A stretch of DNA of 64,000 nucleotides from contig NZ_ANHY01000008.1 of assembly GCF_000315795.1 (NCBI RefSeq), forward strand, positions 186,001 to 250,000, read 5' to 3'. Of this stretch, positions 49,714-59,246 are shown piece by piece (the first letter of the stretch is position 1; each line of letters opens with the position of its first letter). A program made the translations under genes and the position numbers. This DNA comes from Caenispirillum salinarum AK4 (GTDB lineage: Bacteria > Pseudomonadota > Alphaproteobacteria > Rhodospirillales > Rhodospirillaceae). The notes under the pieces were generated by a model. That model had not been told where the DNA came from. It did no database searches and was given only the letters and a program-made list of their open reading frames with translations.

Positions 49714-49873
49714 GCTCCCGCTTAGGGGCTGCGGCAGGGCCATGGTTTCGCAGCGGCGAAGGATTTTGTAAGCTATTGTAATAGAAGGGAATGCTCGCCC
49801 CACCCGCGAAAGAGGCTGTCAGGGCATCGGTACGGGCACCGGAGGGGTGCGGCAGGATGGTTGGGGCCGTATG

Positions 49874-49965
49874 TGGATTCCTGCTTTCGCAGGAATGACG
49901 ATCATTTCCATGTTATACAACAATAGCTTAAAAAGATCCGTCGTCCCTGCGAAAGCAGGGGCCGT
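49874..49965. repeat. MITE-like palindrome pair, copy 1
   Basis: A hairpin ATTCCTGC-TTTC-GCAGGAAT followed by GACG, a 35-base AT-rich middle, then CGTC and CCCTGC-GAAA-GCAGGG. The two halves are inverted with respect to each other. The rest of the 416-base gap (49649-50064) holds no gene. Confidence 0.8.
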
Positions 49966-50064
49966 CCACGCATGGAGGCTCGGAGGCGTCCGCCTCCGGG
50001 CGGGGGCGCGCCAGAGGCGTGCCAAGGAGGATCTCGCGGCAGCCCAAGCGGCGCCAGCAGCCGC

Positions 50065-50742
50065 TCACGCCTCCGCCAGCACCCGGTACACCGCCGTCGC
50101 TCGCCGGTCCCGGTCTTCCAGGTCCGTGTTGGTGGGCACGATGTACTCCGCCAGCGTTTCCAGTCCCGACGCCGGGCGGTAGGCGCGGCCGGGATCGGCC
50201 ATGATGATCACCGCACCCTCGGCCGCCCGTGCCCGCAGCCAGGCGAGCACCTTCTCGGCCATGGGTTTTTCGTAGCAAACGTCGCCGGCGACGATGACGT
50301 CCCACAGGCCGGCGGCGGTGGGGCGGGTCTCCAGCACGTCGTCCTCGCGCACCGTCAGCCGCACGCCGTTGGCCTCGGCGTTGAGCGCCATGGCGCGGCG
50401 GGCGACGGGGTCGATGTCGGCGGCCTCCACCGATGCCGCGCCGGCCAGCCCGCAGGCGATGCCGATGAGGCCGCTGCCGGCGGCGAAGTCCAGGACCCGG
50501 CGGTTCCGCACAAGCCAAGGATTGTCGAGCAGGTAACGCGCGGCGGCCTGTCCGCCGGGCCAAGCGAAGGCCCAGTAGGGCGGCGGCACGTCCAGCGATT
50601 CGAGCTGGTGCTGGGTCGCCTGCCACAGCGGCGTCACCTCGGTCGCCAGGTAAAGGCGCACTTCGGGCACCAGGGGCGGGCGCGAGAGCGCCGTCTGCTC
50701 CCGGATGAAGGTGTCGTGGCTGCGCGCTTGCGCGAACGTCAC
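50065..50742 (-). CDS. class I SAM methyltransferase, EtfB-lysine methyltransferase (METTL20-like) group
   Basis: The protein has 225 residues. PPYWAFAWPGGQAAARYLLD before SAM motif I VLDFAAGSGLIGIACGLAGA, then ADIDPVARRAMALNAEANG, is the signature of the ETF-beta lysine methyltransferase group, known from mitochondria and alphaproteobacteria. It would methylate lysines of the electron-transfer flavoprotein. A GTG start is used: GTGA overlaps the ubiA TGA by three bases, so translation is coupled. No etf gene is in the window. Confidence 0.8.
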   Translation of the reverse strand: MTFAQARSHDTFIREQTALSRPPLVPEVRLYLATEVTPLWQATQHQLESLDVPPPYWAFAWPGGQAAARYLLDNPWLVRNRRVLDFAAGSGLIGIACGLAGAASVEAADIDPVARRAMALNAEANGVRLTVREDDVLETRPTAAGLWDVIVAGDVCYEKPMAEKVLAWLRARAAEGAVIIMADPGRAYRPASGLETLAEYIVPTNTDLEDRDRRATAVYRVLAEA

Positions 50743-51671
50743 GCCGGACCGGCGCCGGTGGCCTGGCCGATGATGATGGCAGCCAGGAACATCCAGCCGA
50801 AGTAGCGGTTGGACTTGAACTTGCGCAGGCAGTCGGGGCCGTCGTGGATGTCCACGTCCACCGCCTGCCACAGCAGTTGCCCGCAGGCCAGCAGCGCCAG
50901 CGGATAGAACGGCCATCCCAGCCCCGCCAGCCAGCCGGCCAGGATCAGCAGGGTCGACGTCACCGCGTAGGTGAGGAAGAGGAAGGGCACCGTGCGCTCC
51001 CCCAGCTTCAGCGCGGCGGACTTCACGCCGATGATGATGTCATCTTCCTTGTCCTGGTGGGCATAGATGGTGTCGTAGCCCAGCGTCCAGAACAGGCCGG
51101 CGATGTACATGACCACGGCGGCGGGATGCAACTCCCCCTGCACGGCGGCCCAGCCCATCAGCGCGCCGAAGTTGAAGGTCAGCCCCAGCCACGCCTGCGG
51201 CCAGTAGGTGATCCGCTTCATGAACGGATAGGTGCCCACCAGCGCCAGCGACGCGACGCCGAGCAGGATGGTGAAGGTGTTCAGCTGGATCAGAACCATC
51301 AGACCGATCAGCAGCTCCAGCCCCAGGAACGCCAGCGCGCCGAAGACCGTGACGGCGCCCGAGGGGATGGGGCGGGCGGCGGTGCGCTCCACCTTGCCGT
51401 CGAAGTTGCGGTCGGCGAGGTCGTTGACCGTGCAGCCGGCCCCTCGCATGACGATGGCGCCGATGCCGAACAGCGCCATCAGCCCCCAGTCGGGCCAGCG
51501 GCCGGGCGACGCCATGGCGATGCTCCACCAGCAGGGCAGCAGCAGAAGCCATGTGCCGATGGGGCGGTCGAGCCGCATCAGCTTGAGGTAGGGGCGCAGA
51601 CGCACGGGCGCGAACCGGTCCACCCAGCCGTCCACGGGCATGTCGCCGACGAGAAGTTTGCCATTCGCCAT
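50739..51671 (-). CDS. ubiA: 4-hydroxybenzoate polyprenyltransferase
   Basis: This 310-residue inner-membrane prenyltransferase starts the ring part of ubiquinone synthesis. It has the two aspartate motifs: NDLADRNFDGKVERTAARPIPSG (first) and YDTIYAHQDKEDD (second). Seven to nine membrane segments are visible. MNRPMANGK at 51683 is an alternative start. The methyltransferase gene overlaps its end. Confidence 0.95.
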   Translation of the reverse strand: MANGKLLVGDMPVDGWVDRFAPVRLRPYLKLMRLDRPIGTWLLLLPCWWSIAMASPGRWPDWGLMALFGIGAIVMRGAGCTVNDLADRNFDGKVERTAARPIPSGAVTVFGALAFLGLELLIGLMVLIQLNTFTILLGVASLALVGTYPFMKRITYWPQAWLGLTFNFGALMGWAAVQGELHPAAVVMYIAGLFWTLGYDTIYAHQDKEDDIIIGVKSAALKLGERTVPFLFLTYAVTSTLLILAGWLAGLGWPFYPLALLACGQLLWQAVDVDIHDGPDCLRKFKSNRYFGWMFLAAIIIGQATGAGPA

Positions 51672-51749
51672 GGGCCGATTCATATACAAGGACCGCCCGC
51701 TGCTCAAGCCGGCGGAGTCGCGACCACGCCGAAAGAGGTGCCGTTTTCC

Positions 51750-52523
51750 ATGTCCGAGACGCTCGCCCGCCCGCGCTATCGCCTGTTCGTGGAGGCGGAC
51801 CTGACCGAAGGCGCCGCCGTCGACCTTCCCCAGGCCCAGGCGCACTATCTGGGCACGGTGATGCGCGCGAAGGACGGCGAGACGGTGGCGCTGTTCAACG
51901 GGCGCGACGGCGAATGGCGGGCCGAGATCGCGCGCGTGTCCAAGAAGGCCGCGACGCTGACGGTGGCCGACCGGATGCGGCCGCAGGCACCGGAGCCCGA
52001 CGTGTGGCTCTGTTTCGCGCCGTTGAAGAAGGACGCGACGGACATGGTGGTGCAAAAGGCCGTGGAGCTTGGCGTCTCGCGCCTTCAGCCGGTGATGACG
52101 GCGCGCACCAACGCCTCGCGCTTCAACACCGAGCGCGCGCGGGCCAACGCCATCGAGGCCGCCGAGCAGTGCGAGCGCCTGACGGTGCCGGAGGTGGCGG
52201 AGCCCGTCGCCCTGCCCGACCTGCTTGCGGGCTGGCCGGAGCGCGCGCCGGGCCGCCCGCTGTTCATCGCCGACGAGACGGGCCGTGGCACCCCGCTTTC
52301 CGACGTGGCGGCGGGGTCCGAAGGGGCCATTGCCGCATTTGTGATCGGGCCGGAGGGCGGTTTCGCCCAATCGGAACTTGACCATCTCCGCAGCCTGGAC
52401 TTTGTTGTTCCCGTCGGCCTCGGCCCGCGAATTCTGCGGGCGGAGACGGCCGCGCTTGCGGCGCTGACCGTCTGGCAGGCGGTGCGCGGCGACTGGCGAT
52501 CCGGCGGTCCTGCCTTCCGCTGA
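51750..52523 (+). CDS. rsmE: 16S rRNA m3U1498 methyltransferase
   Basis: This 257-residue SPOUT-fold enzyme has YLGTVMRAKDGETVALFNG in the PUA-like N-terminal domain and the knot region FVIGPEGGFAQSELDHL...VGLGPRILRAETAALAAL. It also has KDATDMVVQKAVELGVSRLQPV. It is complete and divergent from ubiA. Confidence 0.96.
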   Translation: MSETLARPRYRLFVEADLTEGAAVDLPQAQAHYLGTVMRAKDGETVALFNGRDGEWRAEIARVSKKAATLTVADRMRPQAPEPDVWLCFAPLKKDATDMVVQKAVELGVSRLQPVMTARTNASRFNTERARANAIEAAEQCERLTVPEVAEPVALPDLLAGWPERAPGRPLFIADETGRGTPLSDVAAGSEGAIAAFVIGPEGGFAQSELDHLRSLDFVVPVGLGPRILRAETAALAALTVWQAVRGDWRSGGPAFR

Positions 52524-52585
52524 AGCGTCGGGCTCATGCGCCGCGTTCCTTCCATCTTCACGCCTTCCCATCGGAGCCCCCGTCC

Positions 52586-53962
52586 ATGTCCGGACCCTCC
52601 AAGCCGAACCTGCAACCCGTCACCGGCCGCGACGACCTGGTGGCCTGGCTGGAGAGCGGCTGCAAGCCGGCCGAGGACTGGCGCCTGGGCACCGAGCACG
52701 AGAAGTTCTGTTACCGCCTGTCGGACAAGGCCCCGCTGCCCTACGCCGACCCGGCCGGCGGGCCGGGTATCCGCGACATGCTGAAGGGCCTGGAGGCCTA
52801 TGGCTGGACGCCGGTGACCGAGGGCGAGAACGTCATCGCCATGACGCGCCCCGACGGCAGCTCCATCAGCCTGGAGCCGGGCGGGCAGCTGGAGCTGTCG
52901 GGCGCCCCGTTGCGCACCGTGCACGAAACCTGCACCGAGGTCACCACGCACCGCCGCCAGGTGCGCGAGGTGGCCGAAAGCCTGGGTGTGGGGCTCATCG
53001 GCCTGGGCTTCGCGCCCACCTGGAAGCGCGACCAGATGCACTGGATGCCCAAGGGCCGCTACGCCATCATGAAGGCGCACATGCCGCGCGTCGGCCAGCT
53101 TGGGCTGGACATGATGCTGCGCACCTGCACCGTGCAGGTGAACATGGACTTCGCCAGCGAATCGGACATGGTGAAGAAGTTCCGCGTCGCGGCCGCGCTG
53201 CAGCCCGTGGCGACGGCGCTGTGGGCCAATTCGCCGTTCACGGAAGGTCGGCCCAACGGCTATCGCAGCTACCGCGCCCACATCTGGACCGACACCGACA
53301 ACCAGCGCGCCGGCTTCCCCGAGTTCGCCTTCGAGGACGGATTCGGGTTCGAGCGTTATGTCGACTACCTGCTGGACGTGCCGATGTATTTCGTGGTGCG
53401 CGACGGCAAGTTCGTTGACCTGGCCGGCCGCTCCTTCCGCGATTTCATGGAGGGCAAGCTGCCCGAACTGCCTGGCGAGACGCCCACCATGGGCGACTGG
53501 GCCGACCATGCCTCCACCGCCTTCCCCGACGTGCGCATGAAGAAATACATGGAAATGCGCGGCGCCGACGGCGGCCCGTGGAGCCGGCTGTGCGCCCTGC
53601 CGGCCTTCTGGGCGGGGCTTCTGTACGACACGCAGTCGCTGGATGCCGCCTGGGACATGGTGAAGGACTGGACGGCCGAGGAGCGCGCCGCCCTCCACGC
53701 CGGCGTGCCGGGGACCGCGCTAAAGACCCCCTTCCGCGACGGCACCGTGCAGGACCTGGCGCTTGAGGCTCTGCGCATCTGCCGCGACGGCCTGGGCCGC
53801 CGCTCCATCCTGTCGGCCGACGGCGCCGACGAAAGCGGCTTCCTGGAACCCCTCCAGCGCATCGCCGAAAGCGGCCAGACGCCGGCCGACGAGCTTCTGG
53901 AAGCCTTTGAGAAGCAGTGGAACGGCAGCCTGGAGCCGCTGTGGGCAGCCTACGCCTATTAG
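52586..53962 (+). CDS. gshA: glutamate-cysteine ligase (class III, plant-like)
   Basis: This 458-residue enzyme forms gamma-glutamylcysteine, the first step of glutathione synthesis. Segments DWRLGTEHEKFCYRL, LEPGGQLELSGAPL, TVQVNMDFASESDMVKKFR and SYRAHIWTDTDNQR are typical of the alphaproteobacterial/plant group. It follows rsmE by 62 bases. A GST gene two genes downstream hints at a glutathione theme. Confidence 0.95.
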   Translation: MSGPSKPNLQPVTGRDDLVAWLESGCKPAEDWRLGTEHEKFCYRLSDKAPLPYADPAGGPGIRDMLKGLEAYGWTPVTEGENVIAMTRPDGSSISLEPGGQLELSGAPLRTVHETCTEVTTHRRQVREVAESLGVGLIGLGFAPTWKRDQMHWMPKGRYAIMKAHMPRVGQLGLDMMLRTCTVQVNMDFASESDMVKKFRVAAALQPVATALWANSPFTEGRPNGYRSYRAHIWTDTDNQRAGFPEFAFEDGFGFERYVDYLLDVPMYFVVRDGKFVDLAGRSFRDFMEGKLPELPGETPTMGDWADHASTAFPDVRMKKYMEMRGADGGPWSRLCALPAFWAGLLYDTQSLDAAWDMVKDWTAEERAALHAGVPGTALKTPFRDGTVQDLALEALRICRDGLGRRSILSADGADESGFLEPLQRIAESGQTPADELLEAFEKQWNGSLEPLWAAYAY

Positions 53963-54034
53963 GGCGGCGCGAAACGGGGGATGATTCCACCCGTTGATAC
54001 GGCAAGGACCCGTATCACCGGAAGGATGCGCCCC

Positions 54035-55357
54035 ATGCCCGGCTCCGGCTTTTTCAAGCGCCTGTCGAAAGCCACCTATTCCGCCGCCCGCCTGGCGGCG
54101 CGGCCCGTGCGGCATTCCGCCGGCAAGGGCGGCGTGGTGGTTCAGCCTTACCGCGGCTATGGCTCGCGCACGGAAATCTTTCTTATCGGCCGCGTCTTCC
54201 GCCAGAGCGGGCGCAACGCCGGCGACGGTGACGAGTCGCTGCGCCGCCATCTGCGCGACATCGGCCGCCGCGTCTCCCGCCGGGGGATCGAGGGCGCGAA
54301 GATCGCCGCCTGCTTCAAGGGCGCCTCGCAGGAGGTGGAGACCGACGCCGACGGCTATTTCCGCATCCACCTGCGCCTCGCCGAGCCGGTGGAGGACGGC
54401 CGGGAATGGCACGCGGTGCGCCTGACCCTGGAGGAGCCAGAGCCGGTCGAGGCCGAGGCGCAGGTCTTCATCCCGCCCGATCACTGCCGCTATGTGGTCA
54501 TCAGCGACATTGACGACACCATCATGTACACGGGCGTCGCCAACCGCCTTGGCATGCTGTGGCGCCTGTTCGTCGCCGATGCCGACAGCCGCACTGCCTT
54601 TCCCGGCGTCTCCGCCTTCTACCGCGCGCTGCACGACGGGGTCAGCGGGGACGAGAAGAACCCCATGCTCTATGTCTCGCGGGGGCCGTGGGGCATCTAC
54701 GACATGCTGGACACCTTCTTCCAGGCGCGGAACATTCCCGTGGGGCCGATCCTGTTCCTGCGCGAGTGGGGCCTGCGGTGGAGCAGCCCGCTGCCACGCA
54801 AGGCCGTCGACCACAAGCGCCAGCTCATTGATCGCATGCTGGGCCTCTACGACGACCTGCCGGTGATCCTCATCGGCGACAGCGGCCAGCACGACCCCGA
54901 GGTCTATCGCCAGATCATCCACGACCACTGCGACCGCATCCTGGCAGTCTACATCCGCAACGTCTCCAAGGACGAGAGCCGGGTCGGCGAGATCGAGGCC
55001 ATGGCGGAAGAGGCGGTGGAAAAGGGCTCCAGCCTGCTGCTGGCGTCCGACAGCACGGCCATGGCCGAACACGCCTGCGGCCTGGGGCTCATCACCCGCG
55101 ACGCCGTGGAGTCGGTGCGCCGCCGGGCGCAGTCGGCGCACGAGACGCACGTGGTCCAGGCCGAAACGCCCGAGGACGCCGACGCGGCCGTGGAAGCCGA
55201 AGCCGCGCCCGATGCCCCGGAGGAGCCCGCCAACGTGGTGGTGGAGCCCGGCCGGCACCACGCCGGAATGCACCCGCGTGAAGGCGACGAGGCGCGGGCC
55301 CCGCGCGCGCCCGCGTCCGGCGCCGGCGCCGGCCACGACTCCCGTAGCGGCCCTTAA
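54035..55357 (+). CDS. App1-like phosphatase (DUF2183)
   Basis: The protein has 440 residues. The central catalytic motif VVISDIDDTIMYTGVANRLGMLWRLF carries the DxDxT nucleophile of the HAD-like App1 phosphatidate phosphatases. YVSRGPWGIYDMLDTFF and PVILIGDSGQHDPEVYRQI follow. The first 130 residues are a beta-rich lead domain. A 60-residue Glu/Pro/Ala tail ends it. The start has GGAAGG upstream. Confidence 0.88.
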   Translation: MPGSGFFKRLSKATYSAARLAARPVRHSAGKGGVVVQPYRGYGSRTEIFLIGRVFRQSGRNAGDGDESLRRHLRDIGRRVSRRGIEGAKIAACFKGASQEVETDADGYFRIHLRLAEPVEDGREWHAVRLTLEEPEPVEAEAQVFIPPDHCRYVVISDIDDTIMYTGVANRLGMLWRLFVADADSRTAFPGVSAFYRALHDGVSGDEKNPMLYVSRGPWGIYDMLDTFFQARNIPVGPILFLREWGLRWSSPLPRKAVDHKRQLIDRMLGLYDDLPVILIGDSGQHDPEVYRQIIHDHCDRILAVYIRNVSKDESRVGEIEAMAEEAVEKGSSLLLASDSTAMAEHACGLGLITRDAVESVRRRAQSAHETHVVQAETPEDADAAVEAEAAPDAPEEPANVVVEPGRHHAGMHPREGDEARAPRAPASGAGAGHDSRSGP

Positions 55358-55416
55358 CCCGAACCGATCGGTCGGGTATTCTGGCGGCGGAATGTCCTGA
55401 AGGAGGGTTGCCGCCC

Positions 55417-56040
55417 ATGCGTCTCTACTATTCCCCCGGCTCCTGCGCCCTGGCGCCCCACATCGTCATCGAGGAAACGGGAGCGGATTACGAGCCCGTG
55501 CGCATCACGCTGGCCAAGGGCGAGCACATGACCGACGCCTTCGGCGCCATCAACCCGCGCCGCCGGGTGCCGGTGCTGGAACTGGACGACGGGCAGGTCC
55601 TGACGGAGACCCACGCCATCATGTGCTACCTGGCCGATTCGCACCCCGACGCCAAGCTGATTCCGACCGATCCGCTGGGGCGGGCACGGGCGCACGAGTG
55701 GATGAACTGGCTGGCGTCCACCGTTCATGTCACCTTCGCCACCTTTTTCCGCCCGGAGCGCTTCCTGGGCGAGGGGCAGGCGAAGGAGCCCATGCAGGCG
55801 GCGGCACGGCAGCGCTACGACGCCCTGATGCACGAGATCGACGGCCGCCTTCCCGGGGAGGGGTTCGCGCTCGGCGGCTTCTCGGTGGTGGACGCCCACC
55901 TGACGGTCTTCCTGCGCTGGGCGGCGCGCATGGACCACGATCCGGCAAGCTATCCGACCTATCAGGCCCTGGTGCGCCGGGTGCAGGACCGGCCGGCAGC
56001 GGCGCGGGCGCTGGAGATCGAGGAGTTGCCGCCGCTGTAA
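55417..56040 (+). CDS. glutathione S-transferase family protein
   Basis: The protein has 207 residues. MRLYYSPGSCALAPHIVIEETGADYE is the thioredoxin-like N-terminal domain with the GSH-site Ser/Cys, NPRRRVPVLELDDGQVLTETHAIMCYLAD the cis-Pro and GSH-binding region, and the C-terminal helical domain is complete. It resembles beta-class bacterial GSTs. It has an AAGGAGGG site. Confidence 0.9.
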   Translation: MRLYYSPGSCALAPHIVIEETGADYEPVRITLAKGEHMTDAFGAINPRRRVPVLELDDGQVLTETHAIMCYLADSHPDAKLIPTDPLGRARAHEWMNWLASTVHVTFATFFRPERFLGEGQAKEPMQAAARQRYDALMHEIDGRLPGEGFALGGFSVVDAHLTVFLRWAARMDHDPASYPTYQALVRRVQDRPAAARALEIEELPPL

Positions 56041-56143
56041 GGACCGCTTCCACCAACGACGAACGATCCCGGACAGGCGTGGCGCGTTGATAATAATCCA
56101 ACGGCCGTTGAAAGGACGGCCCGACGCGCCAAGGGAGACGCCC

Positions 56144-56713
56144 ATGAGGACCCCGTTTCGCCGCACCATCGCGCTCGCCGTACCGCTGATCGCCTTCGCC
56201 GGACTGGCGGCGGCCGCGGAGCCCGCCAAGGACACGAAACCGGACGAAAGCTGGATGGGCCAGTCCGCGACTGAGCAGAAGCAGGCGCCGACGGCCGAGC
56301 CCCAGGCCGAGACCGTTCAGAACCCCGTCCCCAAGGCGGACCAGGCCGCCACGGCCGCCCCCGCCGACGCCGACGCGCCCGGCGTGACCGAGGAGGAGGT
56401 GGAGGAGGTCAACGCGGCCACCGATCGCTTCGTCGACCGCATGATCGCCGCACAGGACGGCGGGTCGGCGCGCCTGGGCGACCTGATGGGCCGTCCGGTT
56501 CATGCCGCGGACGGTCAGGCCGTGGGCGATCTGGACGACGTGGTCGGCGACGCCGAGGGCAACCCGCGCCTGTCGCTCGCCTTGAAGGGTGACTGGGTCC
56601 CCGCCGGACGTAACACGCTGATCGTCCCCGTCGACGACGTCAGTGTCGACGCCGACGGCCGGGTCGTCGTGCCCTACTCGCGCACCGAACTGGCGGAGAT
56701 GGCCGGGGACTGA
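56144..56713 (+). CDS. exported protein with PRC-barrel domain
   Basis: The protein has 189 residues: a signal peptide (about 1-24), a charged Pro/Ala-rich spacer, and from about residue 107 a PRC-barrel-like domain (ARLGDLMGRPVHAADGQAVGDLDDVVGDAEGNPRLSLAL, then VPVDDVSVDADGRVVVPYSRTELAEM). Similar small periplasmic PRC proteins are common in Rhodospirillales; the role is unknown. Confidence 0.8.
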   Translation: MRTPFRRTIALAVPLIAFAGLAAAAEPAKDTKPDESWMGQSATEQKQAPTAEPQAETVQNPVPKADQAATAAPADADAPGVTEEEVEEVNAATDRFVDRMIAAQDGGSARLGDLMGRPVHAADGQAVGDLDDVVGDAEGNPRLSLALKGDWVPAGRNTLIVPVDDVSVDADGRVVVPYSRTELAEMAGD

Positions 56714-56726
56714 CCTCGCGCGTTCG

Positions 56727-57335
56727 CTATTCAGGCCGCCGCGCCACCAGCCGGGTCGTCCGCGCCTCGCCCTGGTGCAGCGGGCCTTCGTCCAGGTGCG
56801 GCGCGGCCTCCTCCAGTTCCAGGATATCCATGCCCTGGAAGTCGGCGGCGAGCGTTTCGGCGTCGAACAGCATGTCGCGCACCGGCGGGCCGCCGCTGGT
56901 CAGGCCCAGGTCGCGCTGGGCCGGATGGAAGCCTTCCATGATCAGCAGCCCGCCGGGCTTGAGCGCGGCGTACATGGCGTGGTGCATGTCGCGGCGAAGC
57001 TCCGGCGCGAAGTGGATGAACACGGCCACCACGGCGTCGAAGGTGGACACCGGCCAGCGCCAGTCGGTCAGGTCGGCCACCTGGGCGCGGATGTTCACCC
57101 GGCGGTCGAGCGCCAGCTTCAGCGCCTTCTGCACCCCCACCGCCGAGCCGTCGACGGTGGTCACGCGCATGCCCTGCTGGGCCAGCCAGACGCCGTTGCG
57201 GCCCTCGCCGTCGGCCACCGCCAGCACCTCCATCCCGCGCTCCAGCCGGTGGCGCTGCGACACCAGGAAGGCGTTGGGTTCGGTGCCGTAGGCATGGGCG
57301 TGGCCGGCGAACTTGTCGTCCCAGAAGGCGGACAT
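56727..57335 (-). CDS. class I SAM methyltransferase (TehB-like)
   Basis: The protein has 202 residues. It begins SAFWDDKFAGHAHAYGTEPNAFL, then VLAVADGEGRNGVWLAQQGMRVTTVDGSAVGVQKAL (SAM motifs I and II) and FDAVVAVFIHFAPELRRDMHHAMYAALKPGGLLIMEGFHP. The pattern is of TehB/tellurite-resistance-like or thiopurine-type methyltransferases. Substrate unknown. Confidence 0.87.
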   Translation of the reverse strand: MSAFWDDKFAGHAHAYGTEPNAFLVSQRHRLERGMEVLAVADGEGRNGVWLAQQGMRVTTVDGSAVGVQKALKLALDRRVNIRAQVADLTDWRWPVSTFDAVVAVFIHFAPELRRDMHHAMYAALKPGGLLIMEGFHPAQRDLGLTSGGPPVRDMLFDAETLAADFQGMDILELEEAAPHLDEGPLHQGEARTTRLVARRPE

Positions 57336-57432
57336 GCGGGGCTCCGTGACGTGGATGGGTGCCCTGGAAGATGGCGCGCCGAAGCCCGTGGCGCAACGCC
57401 TGCGGGAACACGGCCGCTGCGCCGGCAGCCCG

Positions 57433-59142
57433 TCACGCGGCCCGAATGTGGTCGACCACCTCGGCCACACGGCTGTTCAGAAGGTCTGCCTGCTGCGCCA
57501 GGCTGTCGGAACTGGCGAGCACCTGCTGGGCCGCCTGCCCGGTTTCCTGCGCGTTCATGTTCACCGTGCCGATGGTGTCGGTCACCTGCTGTGTGCCGCT
57601 GGAGACCTCGGCGACGTTGCGGGCGATTTCCTGCGTCGCCTTGTCCTGCTGATCCATGGAGTCGGCCACCTGATGGGTGATGGTGCTGATGCGGTCGATG
57701 GTGGTCGTGATCTCGCCGATGGCGGCCACGGCCTCTTCGGTCGCCGATTGCACCCCGCCGATTTGCGTCGCGATTTCCTCGGTGGCCTTGCTGGTCTGGT
57801 TGGCGAGGTTCTTCACCTCGTTGGCCACCACGGCGAAGCCCTTGCCCGCCTCGCCGGCGCGGGCGGCTTCGATGGTGGCGTTCAGGGCCAGCAGGTTGGT
57901 CTGCTCGGCGATGTCGGTAATCATGGCCACCACCTCGCCGATGCGGTCGGCGGCGGTGGACAGGCTGTTCATGATGTCGCTGGCGCGGGCGGCCTTGTCG
58001 ACGGCCTCGCGCGAGATATCCGAGCTTTCTTCCACCTGCCGGCTGATCTCGGCGATGGAAGACGACAGTTGCTCGGCCGCCGCGGCGACGGTGTGGACGT
58101 TCGCGGCGGCCTGTTCGGCGGCGGCGCTGACCATGCCCGCCTGGTCGCTGGTCTCGCTGGCGGTGTCGGACATGGCCTCGGCGGTGGCGTGCATTTCGCC
58201 GACGGCCGAGGTGATTCCGTCCACCACGGCCTGGACGCCCTCGCGCAGTTCGTCGGCCAGACGGTCGAGCAGGGCGCGGCGGTCGGTTTCGGCGCGGGCG
58301 GCCTGCGCGGCCTGGTCCCGCTCCATCTCGGCGGCATGCACCAGGGCGTCGCGGAATTCCTCCAGCCGCGCGCCGATGCGGCCGAATTCATCCTTGCGGC
58401 CGGCGGTCAGGCGCAGAGGCTCGCTCCCCTTGGCCGAGACCACGGCCACGTCGTGTTCCAGCCCCGACACGACGCCGTTGACCAGCCGCACCAGGATCGT
58501 GCCGCCGATGAGCGCCACGGCGGCGCCGACGGCCGTCAGCACGATGACGAGGGTAGTAAGTTGCTCGGCGGCGGCATCGGCGGCGCGGGCATCGCGTGTG
58601 GCGGCGGCCAGGGCCTCCGCCTGGACCTCGGCGGCGCGGGCGGCGGCGGTGGCGAGAGCGGCGTTCATGGCCTCGGCCTCCTCGTCGAAGGCCGCCATCC
58701 GGGCGTTGCCGGCCTCGCGGCCCTCGGATGCATAGGCCTCGGCCATGGCGCGGCCGGCCTCGTACCAGGGTGCGAGCCCGACCTGCACGTCTTCCAGCGC
58801 CGCCGCGACTGCGGGCATGTCGCCGCTGCGCGCCAGATCGATGCCCTTGGCGAGTTGTTGGCGCGCGTCTTCAAGGTGCGCGTCCGCCTCGGCATAGCCC
58901 TCGCGGTTGCCGGAGGCGGCGACGTCGGTCAGCCACTGCTGCACCTGGGGTATATCGATGAGCACCCGGTCCACCGCATGCACCAGCGGCGTCACCGTTT
59001 CCGCCAGGTGGTGGGCCTGGTGGTCGAGGTCGTTCAGCGCCGGGCGCTGCGCGGATACCGTCCACAGGACGGCGGCCCCCGCCGCGCCGGCCATCAGCAT
59101 GATGGCCGCCAGCACGGCCAGGACCTTGGACTTGAAGCTCAT
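57433..59142 (-). CDS. methyl-accepting chemotaxis protein
   Basis: The protein has 569 residues: one N-terminal membrane segment, a periplasmic helical ligand domain of about 160 residues ([26 protein letters not shown]), a second membrane segment (about 213-233), HAMP, and the methyl-accepting signalling domain with the hairpin tip [37 protein letters not shown]. No CheR-binding pentapeptide ends the protein. It is an orphan receptor: no che genes are in the window. Confidence 0.95.
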   Translation of the reverse strand: MSFKSKVLAVLAAIMLMAGAAGAAVLWTVSAQRPALNDLDHQAHHLAETVTPLVHAVDRVLIDIPQVQQWLTDVAASGNREGYAEADAHLEDARQQLAKGIDLARSGDMPAVAAALEDVQVGLAPWYEAGRAMAEAYASEGREAGNARMAAFDEEAEAMNAALATAAARAAEVQAEALAAATRDARAADAAAEQLTTLVIVLTAVGAAVALIGGTILVRLVNGVVSGLEHDVAVVSAKGSEPLRLTAGRKDEFGRIGARLEEFRDALVHAAEMERDQAAQAARAETDRRALLDRLADELREGVQAVVDGITSAVGEMHATAEAMSDTASETSDQAGMVSAAAEQAAANVHTVAAAAEQLSSSIAEISRQVEESSDISREAVDKAARASDIMNSLSTAADRIGEVVAMITDIAEQTNLLALNATIEAARAGEAGKGFAVVANEVKNLANQTSKATEEIATQIGGVQSATEEAVAAIGEITTTIDRISTITHQVADSMDQQDKATQEIARNVAEVSSGTQQVTDTIGTVNMNAQETGQAAQQVLASSDSLAQQADLLNSRVAEVVDHIRAA

Positions 59143-59246
59143 CGTACTCCCCCTTGTGACGGATCGGGCGTGCGTTCGGCCCGAGTCATTCAACCGTCAC
59201 TATATCCCTGCGGGGAGAGGGGGCGTACCTGGACGTTGGTTATGTG

